From Pelecanus crispus (taxonomy: Eukaryota; Chordata; Aves; Pelecaniformes; Pelecanidae), in contig NC_134662.1 in assembly GCF_030463565.1 (NCBI RefSeq), positions 558,001 to 622,000 on the forward strand: DNA of 64,000 nucleotides. Direction: 5' to 3'. Within the stretch, counting starts at the first letter, position 1; each line of letters begins with the position of its first letter. Of the stretch, positions 49,456 to 59,500 are shown piece after piece. Made by a program: the position numbers and the translations under genes. Under the pieces are notes generated by a model. It searched no databases and had not been told where the DNA came from. It saw only the letters and a program-made list of their open reading frames with translations.

Positions 49456-50387
49456 TGTGCTGCCTGCAAAAGGCCTGCCCTTGGGCCTAATCCTGCACCC
49501 TAATATTGGCATCACCTTGCAGGGTGGCCAGGAGTGGGGAGAAAAGCCCAGCTGGGAGGAAAACAATCACCCGGCTGTTTTTTTGTTGGTTTGCTTGTTG
49601 GTTTTGCTTTCAGAATACCACTATTTAGGCTCTAAATACAACCTGCAAGGAAAAAGGTAGCAGGCGTACCAGGCTGGACACATTTCAAGCCTGAATCCAT
49701 TCCAACAGCTGCACAAACCACCGCTCACTCCTGCTGTGCACACTCCACCGCCTGCCTGCAGGTACAGGCAGCCGCCCTGTTTCCTGAGCGCTCCCCAGGA
49801 GCAGCACCACCAGGCAGCTCAAAAAACCCTCCTGCCTGCAAAACCTTGAGCACGGGTTAATGGGGGACAATTTCTCATCTCTTCAGGCCTTCTGGTTAAA
49901 GACTCATCCATGGAGAGATGGCTCAGGACCACGGCAGGGCCAGCGGCGCTGCTTTCTGGATGCCATGGTGGCGATGGGCAGAGGGACCGGTTGTCAAATC
50001 CCAGGTCTGGGTACACGTGTGGGGTGTCAGGGTCCCCCCTGCCTGGCTTTTCCCAGCAAAGTCGCAGCTGGTGCTGTCCCCGTGCTGCAGTCCTGGGGCC
50101 AAGGCTCAAGGAGCCGGGCATTTCTGTGGGCGCTGCACCCTGCCGGGCCCCAGCACCGTCCGCCCTGGGCTTCCCCCGCTGTTCTCTGCAGCTCTGCTTT
50201 CTGCCAGGGCCGGGGCACCGCAGAATGCCTTGCCCGCTCCCCACAGCCGTCCTGACCCACGCCTGCAGCTTGTACGTTGTGTCCACAGCACCCGGCATGT
50301 GATTTGGGGGTGGCAGGTCTCTCTTGTGGCACCCTGGGAATGGGGACAAAGCAAACGCCATCGCTCTCTTTTGCTCTTTGTCCCCAG
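49456..50387. other. No confident gene
   Basis: GC-rich, unique-looking sequence. It may hold upstream exons of the candidate two-exon gene that ends at 50,849, but none is convincing. Confidence 0.3.
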
Positions 50388-50849
50388 GGTGAGCCAGCAG
50401 AGACGTCACGCGTGCTGGAGAGCGTCCTGCAGGGAGGTGACAGCAGATTGCAGAGCAGTGCTGAGACCCGCCTGACAGCCAAGGCGCGCAGTGGCCGCAG
50501 AGCAGCCCAGGTGAGCTGGTTCTCTTGGAGGCCCCCAGAGCAGCTACAGCTGCCCCGAGGGGTCTTGTGGGGAGGACGGGGTCATCTGCCTGGTGGCTGT
50601 GGCACAGAAACGATGAGCTGAAGCCCCGTGGTCATGGCTGGCCAGGTCAAAGTCTCCGAGTGCCTCAGCCATTCTCCCCAGGGGCGTTTAAGCTGGGCAC
50701 TTTTCCAGGGTGTGAAGATGGATGGTGGTGACGTCCTGGTGGCTCGGTCTCACTCCCACTTCAAAGTTGTGATGTCCAAGATCTGGGGCCACCTGAAGGC
50801 CCTGGCAGAGATCTCCAGGGAGTTTGTGATCCATTTTCTGCTATTGTAG
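50388..50849 (+). CDS. Two candidate terminal exons of an unrecognised gene
   Basis: Exon 50388-50510 (123 nt) is preceded by TCCCCAG and followed by GTGAGC. Exon 50709-50849 is preceded by TTTTCCAG and ends in TAG. Both read in phase 0 and join without a frame break, giving ...LTAKARSGRRAAQ then GVKMDGGDVLVARSHSHF and KIWGHLKALAEISREF before the stop. The second exon has helix-like amphipathic content. I do not recognise the family, and upstream exons were not found. The consistent phases and splice signals are the only support. Confidence 0.4.
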
Positions 50850-51379
50850 GGCTACAATGTGCTAGGGTTATGGGGTAACAGGGTTATGGTATGCCAGAGT
50901 TTAAGCAAGTTACAGATAAAGCATGTTACTGTTATGGTGAGAATCTGTGTTTGTTGGCCCTGGGCTCCTGGGGTTATGTTATTTTTAGCTTACCTTGTGT
51001 TCTGCGTGGTCTTTTTTTGTGGAGAGTCCTTTTTTTCAGCTTGTTTGCCTTTTTAGGGTTTGGAATGGGGCTTTTGGTTTGTGTGCGATGTTTCTTCTGG
51101 TTGTTTTTTGCTTTTCTGGTGGATTGTGCTGTGTTTTCTGTCTTGAAAGCATCATTTCTGGTCGAATATGTCTACTTCATGTCAGGCAGTGTCCCTTCTG
51201 GTGCGGTCTGACTCATTTCTGGTGAGTCGGTAGCTGGGTTGGTAGGTAGGTGGGTAGGGAGGTCCATGTGGTCCATGGAGAATGACTGCCAGCGACTAAC
51301 GGGCAGTTCTGGGGAGGGGTGAGAGGGCTTCTGGCCCATGGGTAATGACTGGCAGAGGACTAAGTGTGCTTCTGAGCTT
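50850..51379. other. T/G-rich stretch, no gene seen
   Basis: Sequence rich in TTTT/TTGTTTG on the plus strand without recognised content. Its right part may be further decay of the hAT/ZBED-like relic. Confidence 0.3.
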
Positions 51380-52047
51380 GTGTGGACTTCCAAATGCATG
51401 GTCATTTCTTGTGCCTTGAGGAAGAGCCCTGGGAAGACACCAACCACACAGAAGGACAAGGGTTTCCCCAAGGGTACGTGGCTTTCTGGTTTTTGCTTTT
51501 GAGTAAGCAACCTGCAAAGAGGCTGCTGTCATTAATTTTAGTGACATTTTGTAAAGTCCTGGACTGAGTTTTGTGTGACTTGAAGCATTGCTGACAAAAT
51601 GGTGGAGGTTTGTCTGGGTGTTGTGGATGCTTTGGGTTTGAATGTCTGCTCGTGGTGGTGACTGCACGCAGTCCTTAGCTCCTCTCTCAAGGCACAACGT
51701 GTGCTTAGGGTGAGGTTCATCATCCATGCCTCAGTGGATGTGAATCCGTATTTCAAATAGATTTCTTGATCATTTGGATAGTGGGGGGTGAATTTCTTAT
51801 CAGATCTGATTCGATCATCCTTGGTTTTGTGTCTTGACGTGGCTGGCGAAGAGCTCGTTGGAGGAGTGGAAGAAGGGTCAGTGCTGCCATTTCCCATTTC
51901 CACATTGATCGCTTGTGCTGGAGTTATCAGGGTTCTCTTCCATCGGCCGTTTCTTTGCAGGCATCTCTTGAAGCCACTTGTCTGTTTTGTGAGGGGTAGT
52001 GGACTTAACGGGAGACCTGCTTTAACTTTTTTTGGTTGTTCTTGCAT
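51380..52047 (-). pseudogene. hAT transposase-derived ZBED/SCAND3-like gene fragment
   Basis: Read on the minus strand, a basic and serine/proline-rich stretch is followed by DQEIYLKYGFTSTE. One base out of frame comes PKHTLCLERGAKD, then LQVAYSKAKTRKPRTLGETL. These resemble, in order, the YLKYGFT lead-in, the BED-finger PQCVLC region and the FKVAYRIAKxKKPHTI block of vertebrate hAT-derived ZBED5/FAM200/SCAND3 proteins. At least one frameshift splits it and the catalytic RNase H-like part is absent. The match is by recall of the family, not by alignment. Confidence 0.55.
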
Positions 52048-52723
52048 TCTTTGGCAATATCTACTTAAACATCTACTTCAGGAAAAGAAGAAGAAATCAC
52101 TTCAGATTTCTGTGTCTGCGTAAAAGGACTAAGCTGATGGTAGAGAGAACTGATGTGAAGAGCCATTTTTTGGCATTATTGGGTGCCCCATCTGACTTGT
52201 CTGTCTTTCCCTGTGCGTAGGGTGGTGGTTTGCACATGGCACTGCTCTGTGCTGCTGGGTCCACGTCCCTGTTGGTTGCCAGATGCAAGGCAAAGGGCTT
52301 ATCCTCGTTAAAAATGACTTGTCTAATTTCGGAAAATGTCTACATAGACTTAAAGATGAAAGTCTTCCTCATCTCTTTGTTCACTAGTAGAGAAGCGGTG
52401 GGGGGTTTTCAGGGCAGTGCCTGTGAAAGAGCCTTTAGGAGATGCTGTCCCTTGACCCTCAGATGGGGCAATGAAGAGTTTGAGAAAGTCGTGGGTGTTT
52501 TGGTGTTCACCAAAGCAGGTTATTTTTTCTTTTGTAGCTTCTGTAGCTTATGTTTCTTATGTAGGAGAGCTGTGAGGCTGGGAGGACAGACTGTGGGTAG
52601 GAGGAAATGTGCTTAGTTACCTATCAAAGGAAGATAAAAGAAATATCTGAGTAAGGGTCAGTGTAGCCATTCAGAGCTCTGGCTGTTTAAATGTGGGCCT
52701 GAACTTTTACCAGAATGGATTTG
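52048..52723. other. No gene seen
   Basis: AT-balanced sequence between the hAT-like relic and the duplicated segment. It has no recognised repeat or coding content. Confidence 0.35.
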
Positions 52724-53118
52724 CTTGCAGTTTTCTTCTCCTCTTCATGCGTGGGTACAGGAAAGAAGGCAGCAGACGTATACACTACCTCAAATCCCTT
52801 TTTCTTGCTGGCCATAAAGGTGCCTCTCACTGGGAGCCCAGGAAGGACGCCGTGTTGCAATTCTTGATTCCTTATATGCAATCTTAAGGCTACTCACGTA
52901 TTTATTTTTACAGTCTAAAAAAGCTCTTGGCTTTGGCCATGAGGTGGCCTGTTAGCATTCACTTTTGAGTATTTGTTCACGTGAACCCCTGTGCAAGAAC
53001 GCTTAGTGCATATTTCTTAGCTGAGTTGGCACTCTTTTGGTGCAACTTTGCTGCTTTCAGCTGGTTTCTGTCTGGTTTCTTCTAACAGGAGAGCCACTTG
53101 TATAGGCGAGGTCACAGT
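52724..53118 (+). repeat. Duplicated segment, copy 2
   Basis: It aligns with 42,155-42,560 along its whole length with scattered substitutions and small indels, in the same orientation. Confidence 0.8.
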
Positions 53119-53466
53119 TGGTCAAGTTCTCTTGCGCATGTCTTCGAAGCCATCTTTACATAGGAGCTTTTCTTATGTACCGCAATGTGCTGGTCAGCTT
53201 TTTCACCTGGGCTAGTTCAAAGCCTGCGCAGCACGACGTAACCACTGCCTGACGAGCTTTCTTTATATCCCATGGGAGCTCAATGGTGATAACGCCATTT
53301 CTAGCTTTCCCTGGGAGACAGGGAGGAGCAGAGCTCCTGTATCACAGCTTGGCTTGGTCTGGGAAGGCAAACTGAAAAGCACGTGGCGGTCACAGACACT
53401 TCTGTGCTGGGCCGTGAGCTGTGCAGAGGCCAGCAGAAAGCTCTGGAACACTTTGCACACAGGCCA

Positions 53467-53702
53467 AAGCGTTCCTGCTGCTACCCCAAGTGTCGCCAGC
53501 CCAAGCCCTGACGTCTGGAGACTGATGTTTGATGGCAGCAGGGCAGGGGAAGGCAGAATTGCCTTCTCTGCGACAGGAGGCTGCCAGATTTGGAGCAGGC
53601 ATGCTGTGGTGGGGTCAGACCAGGTGCTTTTGCTGTCTTCTGTCCTTCCTGTGGGTCTCATGCTCCTGGACAGCCCCATTTCTGTTGACAGCCTTTGATA
53701 AA
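53467..53702 (+). repeat. Duplicated segment, copy B
   Basis: It aligns with 49,215-49,455 in the same orientation. The end landmark TCTGTTGACAGCCTTTGAT is shared exactly. Confidence 0.8.
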
Positions 53703-54559
53703 TGGGGATCTGGAGAAGTGGAAGTTGTTTCTCCTTCTGGTGGGAGCACGCCCAGGGCTTTGTTGTCAGAGGAGCAAGTGGGGAGCGTTCCTGGTTGGAT
53801 GCAGCTCCCTTGGCAGATGCTTGTGCTCGTCTCTCGTCCCCGAGGTTTGATTTGTGCCTTTCCCCCCACCCAGGCTGTGCTGCTGGCTCTTGTGAAATGG
53901 GGGTGCCGAGGGCAGATGGTTTTACCACAGCCAAGAAGTTCCAGTCAAGCTGTCAGGGAGGGTTTCTTCCTGGTTCTTGCGGTTACAGGTTTTCAAAGAA
54001 CCCAGCAAAGAAGTTTTCCAAGGAAACGTGGCCAAGGCAAGTGCAGGGTTGAGCTCTGCTGGCTGTCAGTGTGGATTGTGTCTGTGCTCAGCCAGGCACG
54101 CAGGAGCTTTCAGATGAGGAATGGGACTATTCCAGGGTGAAGTGAGCAGTCAGGATCCAAAGTCTGTTCTGTGTAAGGCAATCGGGTGGCAATGTGCAGT
54201 TGGAGCTTTCTTGGTTGCTTACCCTTTGATTTCAGTGCTGTCCTCTAGTCCAAATCTTGCAGTGTTTTTGCTGAGGTGTAAAAATTAAAGGGATAAAGCA
54301 GATCATCGTCGCCCACACACACACCTTCCCCCCAGCTCCAGGTGAACAGACAAAATCTCTGGGGGTGCGTTGTTTTATGAAACGTGTATCAGATATCCAG
54401 CATCAGGGGAGTTGTGTACAGCGAATGGCTGCAGGTGCCTGGGGCATGGCTGGTGTCACCTGGAAGGGAAAAAGGGAGCAAAGGTGACCATGGGGACTTG
54501 TTACCAAGTACGTTCATTTGTAATTTCTCATTGTACGTTGCTGTATGTGTGCCTTGCAA
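53703..54559. other. No gene seen
   Basis: Mixed-composition sequence. Open frames on both strands lack recognisable families. Confidence 0.35.
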
Positions 54560-55370
54560 CATTTAGCTCGCAGTACTTCCTCCTCTCCTTCCCCTTTTCC
54601 TCCTCCCGACTGTCTTCCTCCACCTGCTGTTCCTACTCCTCTTCATTGTCATCCTTTTACGCTTCTTCTCCTCCTTCTCTCTGTCCCCCTGTTTGTCGTT
54701 GCTGTAGTTGTCCTCATCCTCCTCCTCTTCCTCCCCCTTCCTCCCACTCCTCCTCCACAACTTCATCCTAATCCTCCTTCTCCTGTTAGTCACCCTTATT
54801 CTCCTGTTCATCCCCTTGCTCACCTTCTTGTTTCTCCTCCTCCTTCTTCTCTTTCTCCCCCACCTCCTCCACTGCCTCCTCTTTGTTCTGTTCATCTGTT
54901 CATCCTGTATGTCATCCTCCTCTTCCTTCTCTTCATCTTCTTCCTCCTCATCATCCCATTCCTCTTCATTCTCCTTCTCCTTTTCCTTCCTCCTCCTCCT
55001 CCTCCTCCTGCCCCTCTACCTCCTCCTTCTCGTCCTTCTCCTCTTCCTCCTCTTTTTTCCTCATCTTTCTCATGTTTGTCCTCCTCCTCCTGTTCTGTGT
55101 CTAGTTCCCCTATCTTCTGCTCCTCCTCCTGCTCCTCCTTCTTCTCTTCCTATTCTTCCTCCTGCTCCTGGTGCCACCTGTTCCTCTTCTGACTGTTCCT
55201 CGTGTTCCTCCTCCACCTCTTCTTTCTGCTCCTCTCGCTCCTCCTCATGTTTGTCCTCCTCCTCCTGTTCTGTGTCTTGTTCCTCCTTGTTCTCATTCTC
55301 TTTCTATGTTCCTCATCCCCTTCATCCCCTTCCTTCTCCTCCTGCATCTGCTGTCCATCAGTTCATCCTG
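54560..55370. repeat. Long polypyrimidine (CTCCTCCTT) tract
   Basis: About 800 bp is almost entirely C/T on the plus strand, dominated by CTCCTCCT-type repeats. Serine/leucine-rich plus-strand and arginine/glutamate-rich minus-strand open frames are by-products. Such tracts can form triplex DNA and slow polymerases. Confidence 0.9.
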
Positions 55371-55379
55371 AGGGAGCAG

Positions 55380-55760
55380 GAAAATGAGCTCATTCCACTG
55401 GGCACTCTGTCCTGTGCTGCTAAAAGGTGGTCTTGGGCTAATCGATTCTGTGTTTCCATTTGTGGTGATAAGTTGATTTTCTTCTGTAGGGCTGTAATAC
55501 TCTCTGTGGTTTCATTAATGGCTTTTTCTAGTTCTCTTGACACATTTGCAGTAGCTCGCTCTAGTTTTGCAACCGCTGCCGTGGGATAAAAGCTGTTACA
55601 GACAGGGGGAACTTAGTGCCAGATGCCATCAGAGGGCTGTAACACTTTTTCCCGTAGCTATCAGTAGCTGGGAGCTCCAGAGGCAGAAGAGATAGTGGTT
55701 CTAACCTGTGTGGGAGGTATTAATGCACTTAGAATCCACTTTTCAGCTCAGGTGGAGGGT
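55380..55760 (-). mobile_element. Endogenous retrovirus env (TM region) fragment
   Basis: The minus strand shows a transmembrane-subunit heptad region followed by an immunosuppressive-domain-like block (QNRLAQDHLLAAQ). Sequence further along the same strand, to about 56,200, may be env surface or other internal remains of the same element. It is broken and old. No LTR was recognised next to it. It is oriented opposite to the 42.6-kb element. Confidence 0.7.
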
Positions 55761-56225
55761 AAATCCTGGAAAGCCCTTTCTTCATCTATCCAATATTGCC
55801 CTGGTAGTTGTGCAAATAGGGCAGTCTGATCTTCAAATGAGTCTGAATGATGCAAATGATTTCCTGTGCAAGGGTTAGCATGTGCCGGATTGGGCTGTTC
55901 AGGTAAACCAGTGAGGTTGGGACCCAGAGGAGATGACTCAGAGCATCAGGATCCTCTGGGCCCGTAGTGGCAGCCAAACTCTTACCATTACCTTTAGTTT
56001 GGTTGTGGCTTCCTGCAGAACAGCAAGTGAATCTCTCTGCGAACATCCATGTTGTCTGGCGGTGTGCAGGGCCGGATGAACTCCCTCCAGGGAGAAATGG
56101 CCAGCGTGATGGCTTATTCGAATGGGTTTCATGTAAGGGCTTCTGGAGAATCTCCCTTGCCCACTCAGTGGATGTGGTAGATGGGAAGGTTTGGAGGAAT
56201 GTGTGGAGGAATGGCGATTGCCTTT
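55761..56225 (-). mobile_element. Possible further remains of the same retrovirus fragment
   Basis: Minus-strand open stretches have retrovirus-like composition next to the TM fragment. No diagnostic domain was recognised, so this is only an extension by context. Confidence 0.3.
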
Positions 56226-56506
56226 AGGGAGAGCTCAGGGTTAGGAGGAAGAGGGTGAGGCCACTGTGCCCCCATGCCACGGGCCTTTTGTCATAATGCG
56301 CTGGGTGAGGTAAGGCGCTGGCGGCAGCCCGTGCACTTGTCGTCCAGGAAAGCCCTGGGCGGAACGCTGAGGCCGGGCGCCTGAGTGGCTGTAGCGAGCG
56401 GTCGGGCCTGGGAGCGCTGCGTGCGAGAGAGGGAGCAGAGGAGGAGCCGGGGCCGTGGGGGCCTCTCCCCATCATGTGGCCGCCCGGCCGGGCTGCAAGG
56501 AGGAGC
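56226..56506 (+). promoter_or_regulatory. CpG-rich 5-prime region of the second RBBP6-like gene
   Basis: A GC- and CpG-rich stretch (GGCGGCAGCCCG, GAGCGGTCGGGCC, GGGGCCGTGGGG) leads directly into the RBBP6-like ATG at 56,507. This is expected for a promoter/5-prime UTR CpG island. No TATA box was seen. Confidence 0.6.
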
Positions 56507-59500
56507 ATGTCGTGCGTCCACTACAAGTTCTCCTCCAAGCTGAGCTATGATACGGTCACCTTCAGCGGCCTCCATATCCCCATGTGCGACCTCAAGCGCC
56601 AGATCATGGGCTGCGAGAAGCTGAAGGTGGCCAGCTGTGACCTGCAGATCAGCAACACCCAGACCAATGAAGGTGTTTGGGGGTGGCGGGCACGGGGCCT
56701 TGGGCACCTAAAGCTGCCTGTTTATCTGCAGACGTGTCCTGGTTTTGTCTGGGACAGAGTTGGTTTTCTCCCTAGTAGCTGGTGTGGTGCTGTGGTTTGG
56801 ATTTAGTATGAGAATAATGTTGATAGCACACTGATGTTGTAGTTGTTGCTCAGGAGTGTTTGTGGTAGTCAAGGACTTTTCCACTTCCCGTGCTCTGCCA
56901 GGTGCAGAAGAAGCTGTGAGGGGGCAGAGCCAGGAGAGCTGACCCAAACTGGCCAGAGGGCTATTCCATACCATAGGGCGTGATGCTCAGTATAGAAAGT
57001 GGGGGGAGTTGGCTGGGGGGCAGCGATCACTGCTCGGGGACGGGCTGGGCATCGGTCGTCGGGTGGTGAGCAACTGCGTTGTGCATCGCTTTGTGCTTTG
57101 TATGTTCTTTTATCATTAGTAGAAGCAGCATTGCTATTTCTCTTCCTCTGCTGCCCTGTTAAACTGCCTTTACCTCAACCCAGGGGTTTGACCTTTTTTC
57201 CCCCGCCGATTCTCTCCCCCATCCCCCTGGGGTGTGGGGGGAGGGTGAGTGAGCGGCTGTGTGGTGCTTAGTTGCCAACTGGGGTTAAACCACAACAAGA
57301 TATTTAAACTATGTTCAGGAGAATGTCTGTGAAGAGACTTAAGAGCACACTGTTAGGGGTCTTAGGAATGCCATTGGATTGCGTGACACGCATAGGTAGA
57401 GATACATTTCAGAAGTCTTGTATTTTTCTACTACTGTTGAATGAAATTGTCAAGAGCTTTTGAAAAATGGCTACTTTGCCTGAAGGGCTTTGCTGCAGAA
57501 GGGTCTGTGAATGTTGTCTTCGGTCGCTAAGGTACTGTCAGCTTCACACATGCCAGCAGGCTGAGTGGCCAACTGGCTGATGTCACTGCTGGAATGGTTG
57601 GGTCTGTGTCAAACAGAGCCTTAAAACAAGACTGATGGATGGTCATAAATGTGATGGAGCCCAATTCTTATCCCCAGGAGAAAAAATGTTTTGAGATAGG
57701 TCAAATGTGTATTCTGTTATAGCAGGTGAGGAACGGAAAGCAAAGTTTTAGGAGAAAAAGTGTTGCTGGTAAAGATGTTCCCCCATAAAGTGTTAGTCTA
57801 ATGTACATCATACCAGTTTTACAAAGTGTGTTGCTTTGTTTTCATCTGTACTCAGAATGCGGTGAAGAAAAAGTGTCTGCTTCCCTAGGTTCTGTTAAGC
57901 GTGGTGTTCCCTAAAGGTGAGGTTAAAGAAGGAGTATCTGTCATGCTTTAAAGAGCATCCATCTTGTTCACCAGTGACCAGATCCTCCTCTAGGTAGGTT
58001 GTGTTGCCCTTTGACCTTTGTAAAAGGAGTCTAAAATTTTAAACTTGGTCTATTAGTGACACAGGTGCTTCCTGAAGCTTTCCTAAGGGTGTTTTCCATG
58101 TGAAAACACAAAAATCCCCCCGTGGTTTTCAGAGCAAAGCTAGAGAATACATTTCAATGTAATGTATATGTATGCCAAATTTTTGCTTGAAATGCATAAC
58201 CATGAATTTCAGGTTTTATTCATCAGATGTAGATGTGTAAACTCACTAGAAGTAAACGGGATTTTAAATATGACTGGAATAAAATGATATGATGGACACT
58301 TTTAAGATGCTGGGAAGGCAAACTGGGTGGTTGGGACCTATTTTAAATGTCGGGGGGGCAGGGGTGTCCTCTTCTGTGCTTACTCTAGAGGCATGTTCTA
58401 TAAAGGCAGAATTCCCTTCAAAAAGCCTGCACTCAGGAATGATGCATTTCAACTTGCCGCCTCCTCTTAATTTGATCTGAACTTCTTGACCTGTCTTTTA
58501 GAATAGATGTTCTCACAATATTGTGGAAGAACTGTAAACTGCAGAGCTCAGGATTCCTGAGTGCTCTTTCCTGACCTGTAACATTCTGACTCAAACCCCT
58601 TGGAGCATGTGCTATTCTGCTTCTCAGGCAAGAGACAGCAAACCAACAACCAAACAACAAACCCCAACTGGGACCTGACCTGGTCTTAATGCAGATGGCA
58701 GGCTGTCTTCTGTGTTCTGTCAGTCCTGAGTGACCTTGGAGAGCATTGTGTTGTTGGCATTCAAACTGTTTTAAATGAATGGAAAAGATTTTGCTGCTTG
58801 TGTGTGATTATCAAACCTGAAGACTTCTAGGAATGTCCCGTTAGTGTGTTGAGATGACAAAAGCGCAATGTTACGTAGAAAGCTTTGCTTTCATACCTGT
58901 GAAGGGATTGCCTGAAGTGCTATGTAATGACATCTTAATAGACATTCTTACAAACTGACTACTGTTTTGTTCTGTATTTGTGTTGTTTTCAGAATACACA
59001 GATGCTAATGCCCTGATTCCAAAGAACTCATCGGTGATAGTTCGGAGAATCCCTGCTGGAGGAGTCAAAGGCACCAGCAAAACATATGTTGTGTAAGTAT
59101 CCATACAGCATTGCACCCTTTGTTAGGGCTTTCAGTGTGTTAGCTGGTTTTGTGGATATTAGTTTACAGAGGCATTCCGATTGCATCTTTGTTGTTAAAG
59201 GTGCTGTTAATTTTGGTTGTCATGGGGTAGACTGTAATGTGTCTGTCCCAAAGTCGACTGGGACATGGGGTTTGAACTGCAGCAATGGTGACTTTTAAGA
59301 TGATTCTCTTGGGCTTGATTTTTCTGAGACCCAAGTTGTAGGTGCTGTTTCCTCTACCTGAGTGGTCATTACTAAATCTTCTTGCTTCTATTGCTTTTAT
59401 AGTGAAGAGAGATAGGCATTGTAGTGTGAACTCAGAATTTGTTCCCATCTCAGAAGAGCCTGATTGTTGGGGTTTGACTCTTTCTTGCCTTTGGGGGAGG

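Noticed and set aside
54545-55589. Long serine/leucine-rich open frames up to 293 codons
   Set aside because: They are created by the CTCCTCCT polypyrimidine tract, and the minus strand is equally open.
56735-57297. Target-site duplication for the 56.7-kb LTR
   Set aside because: The flanking bases (GACG and AGAT) do not match, so none is claimed, unlike the 32.5-kb copy.
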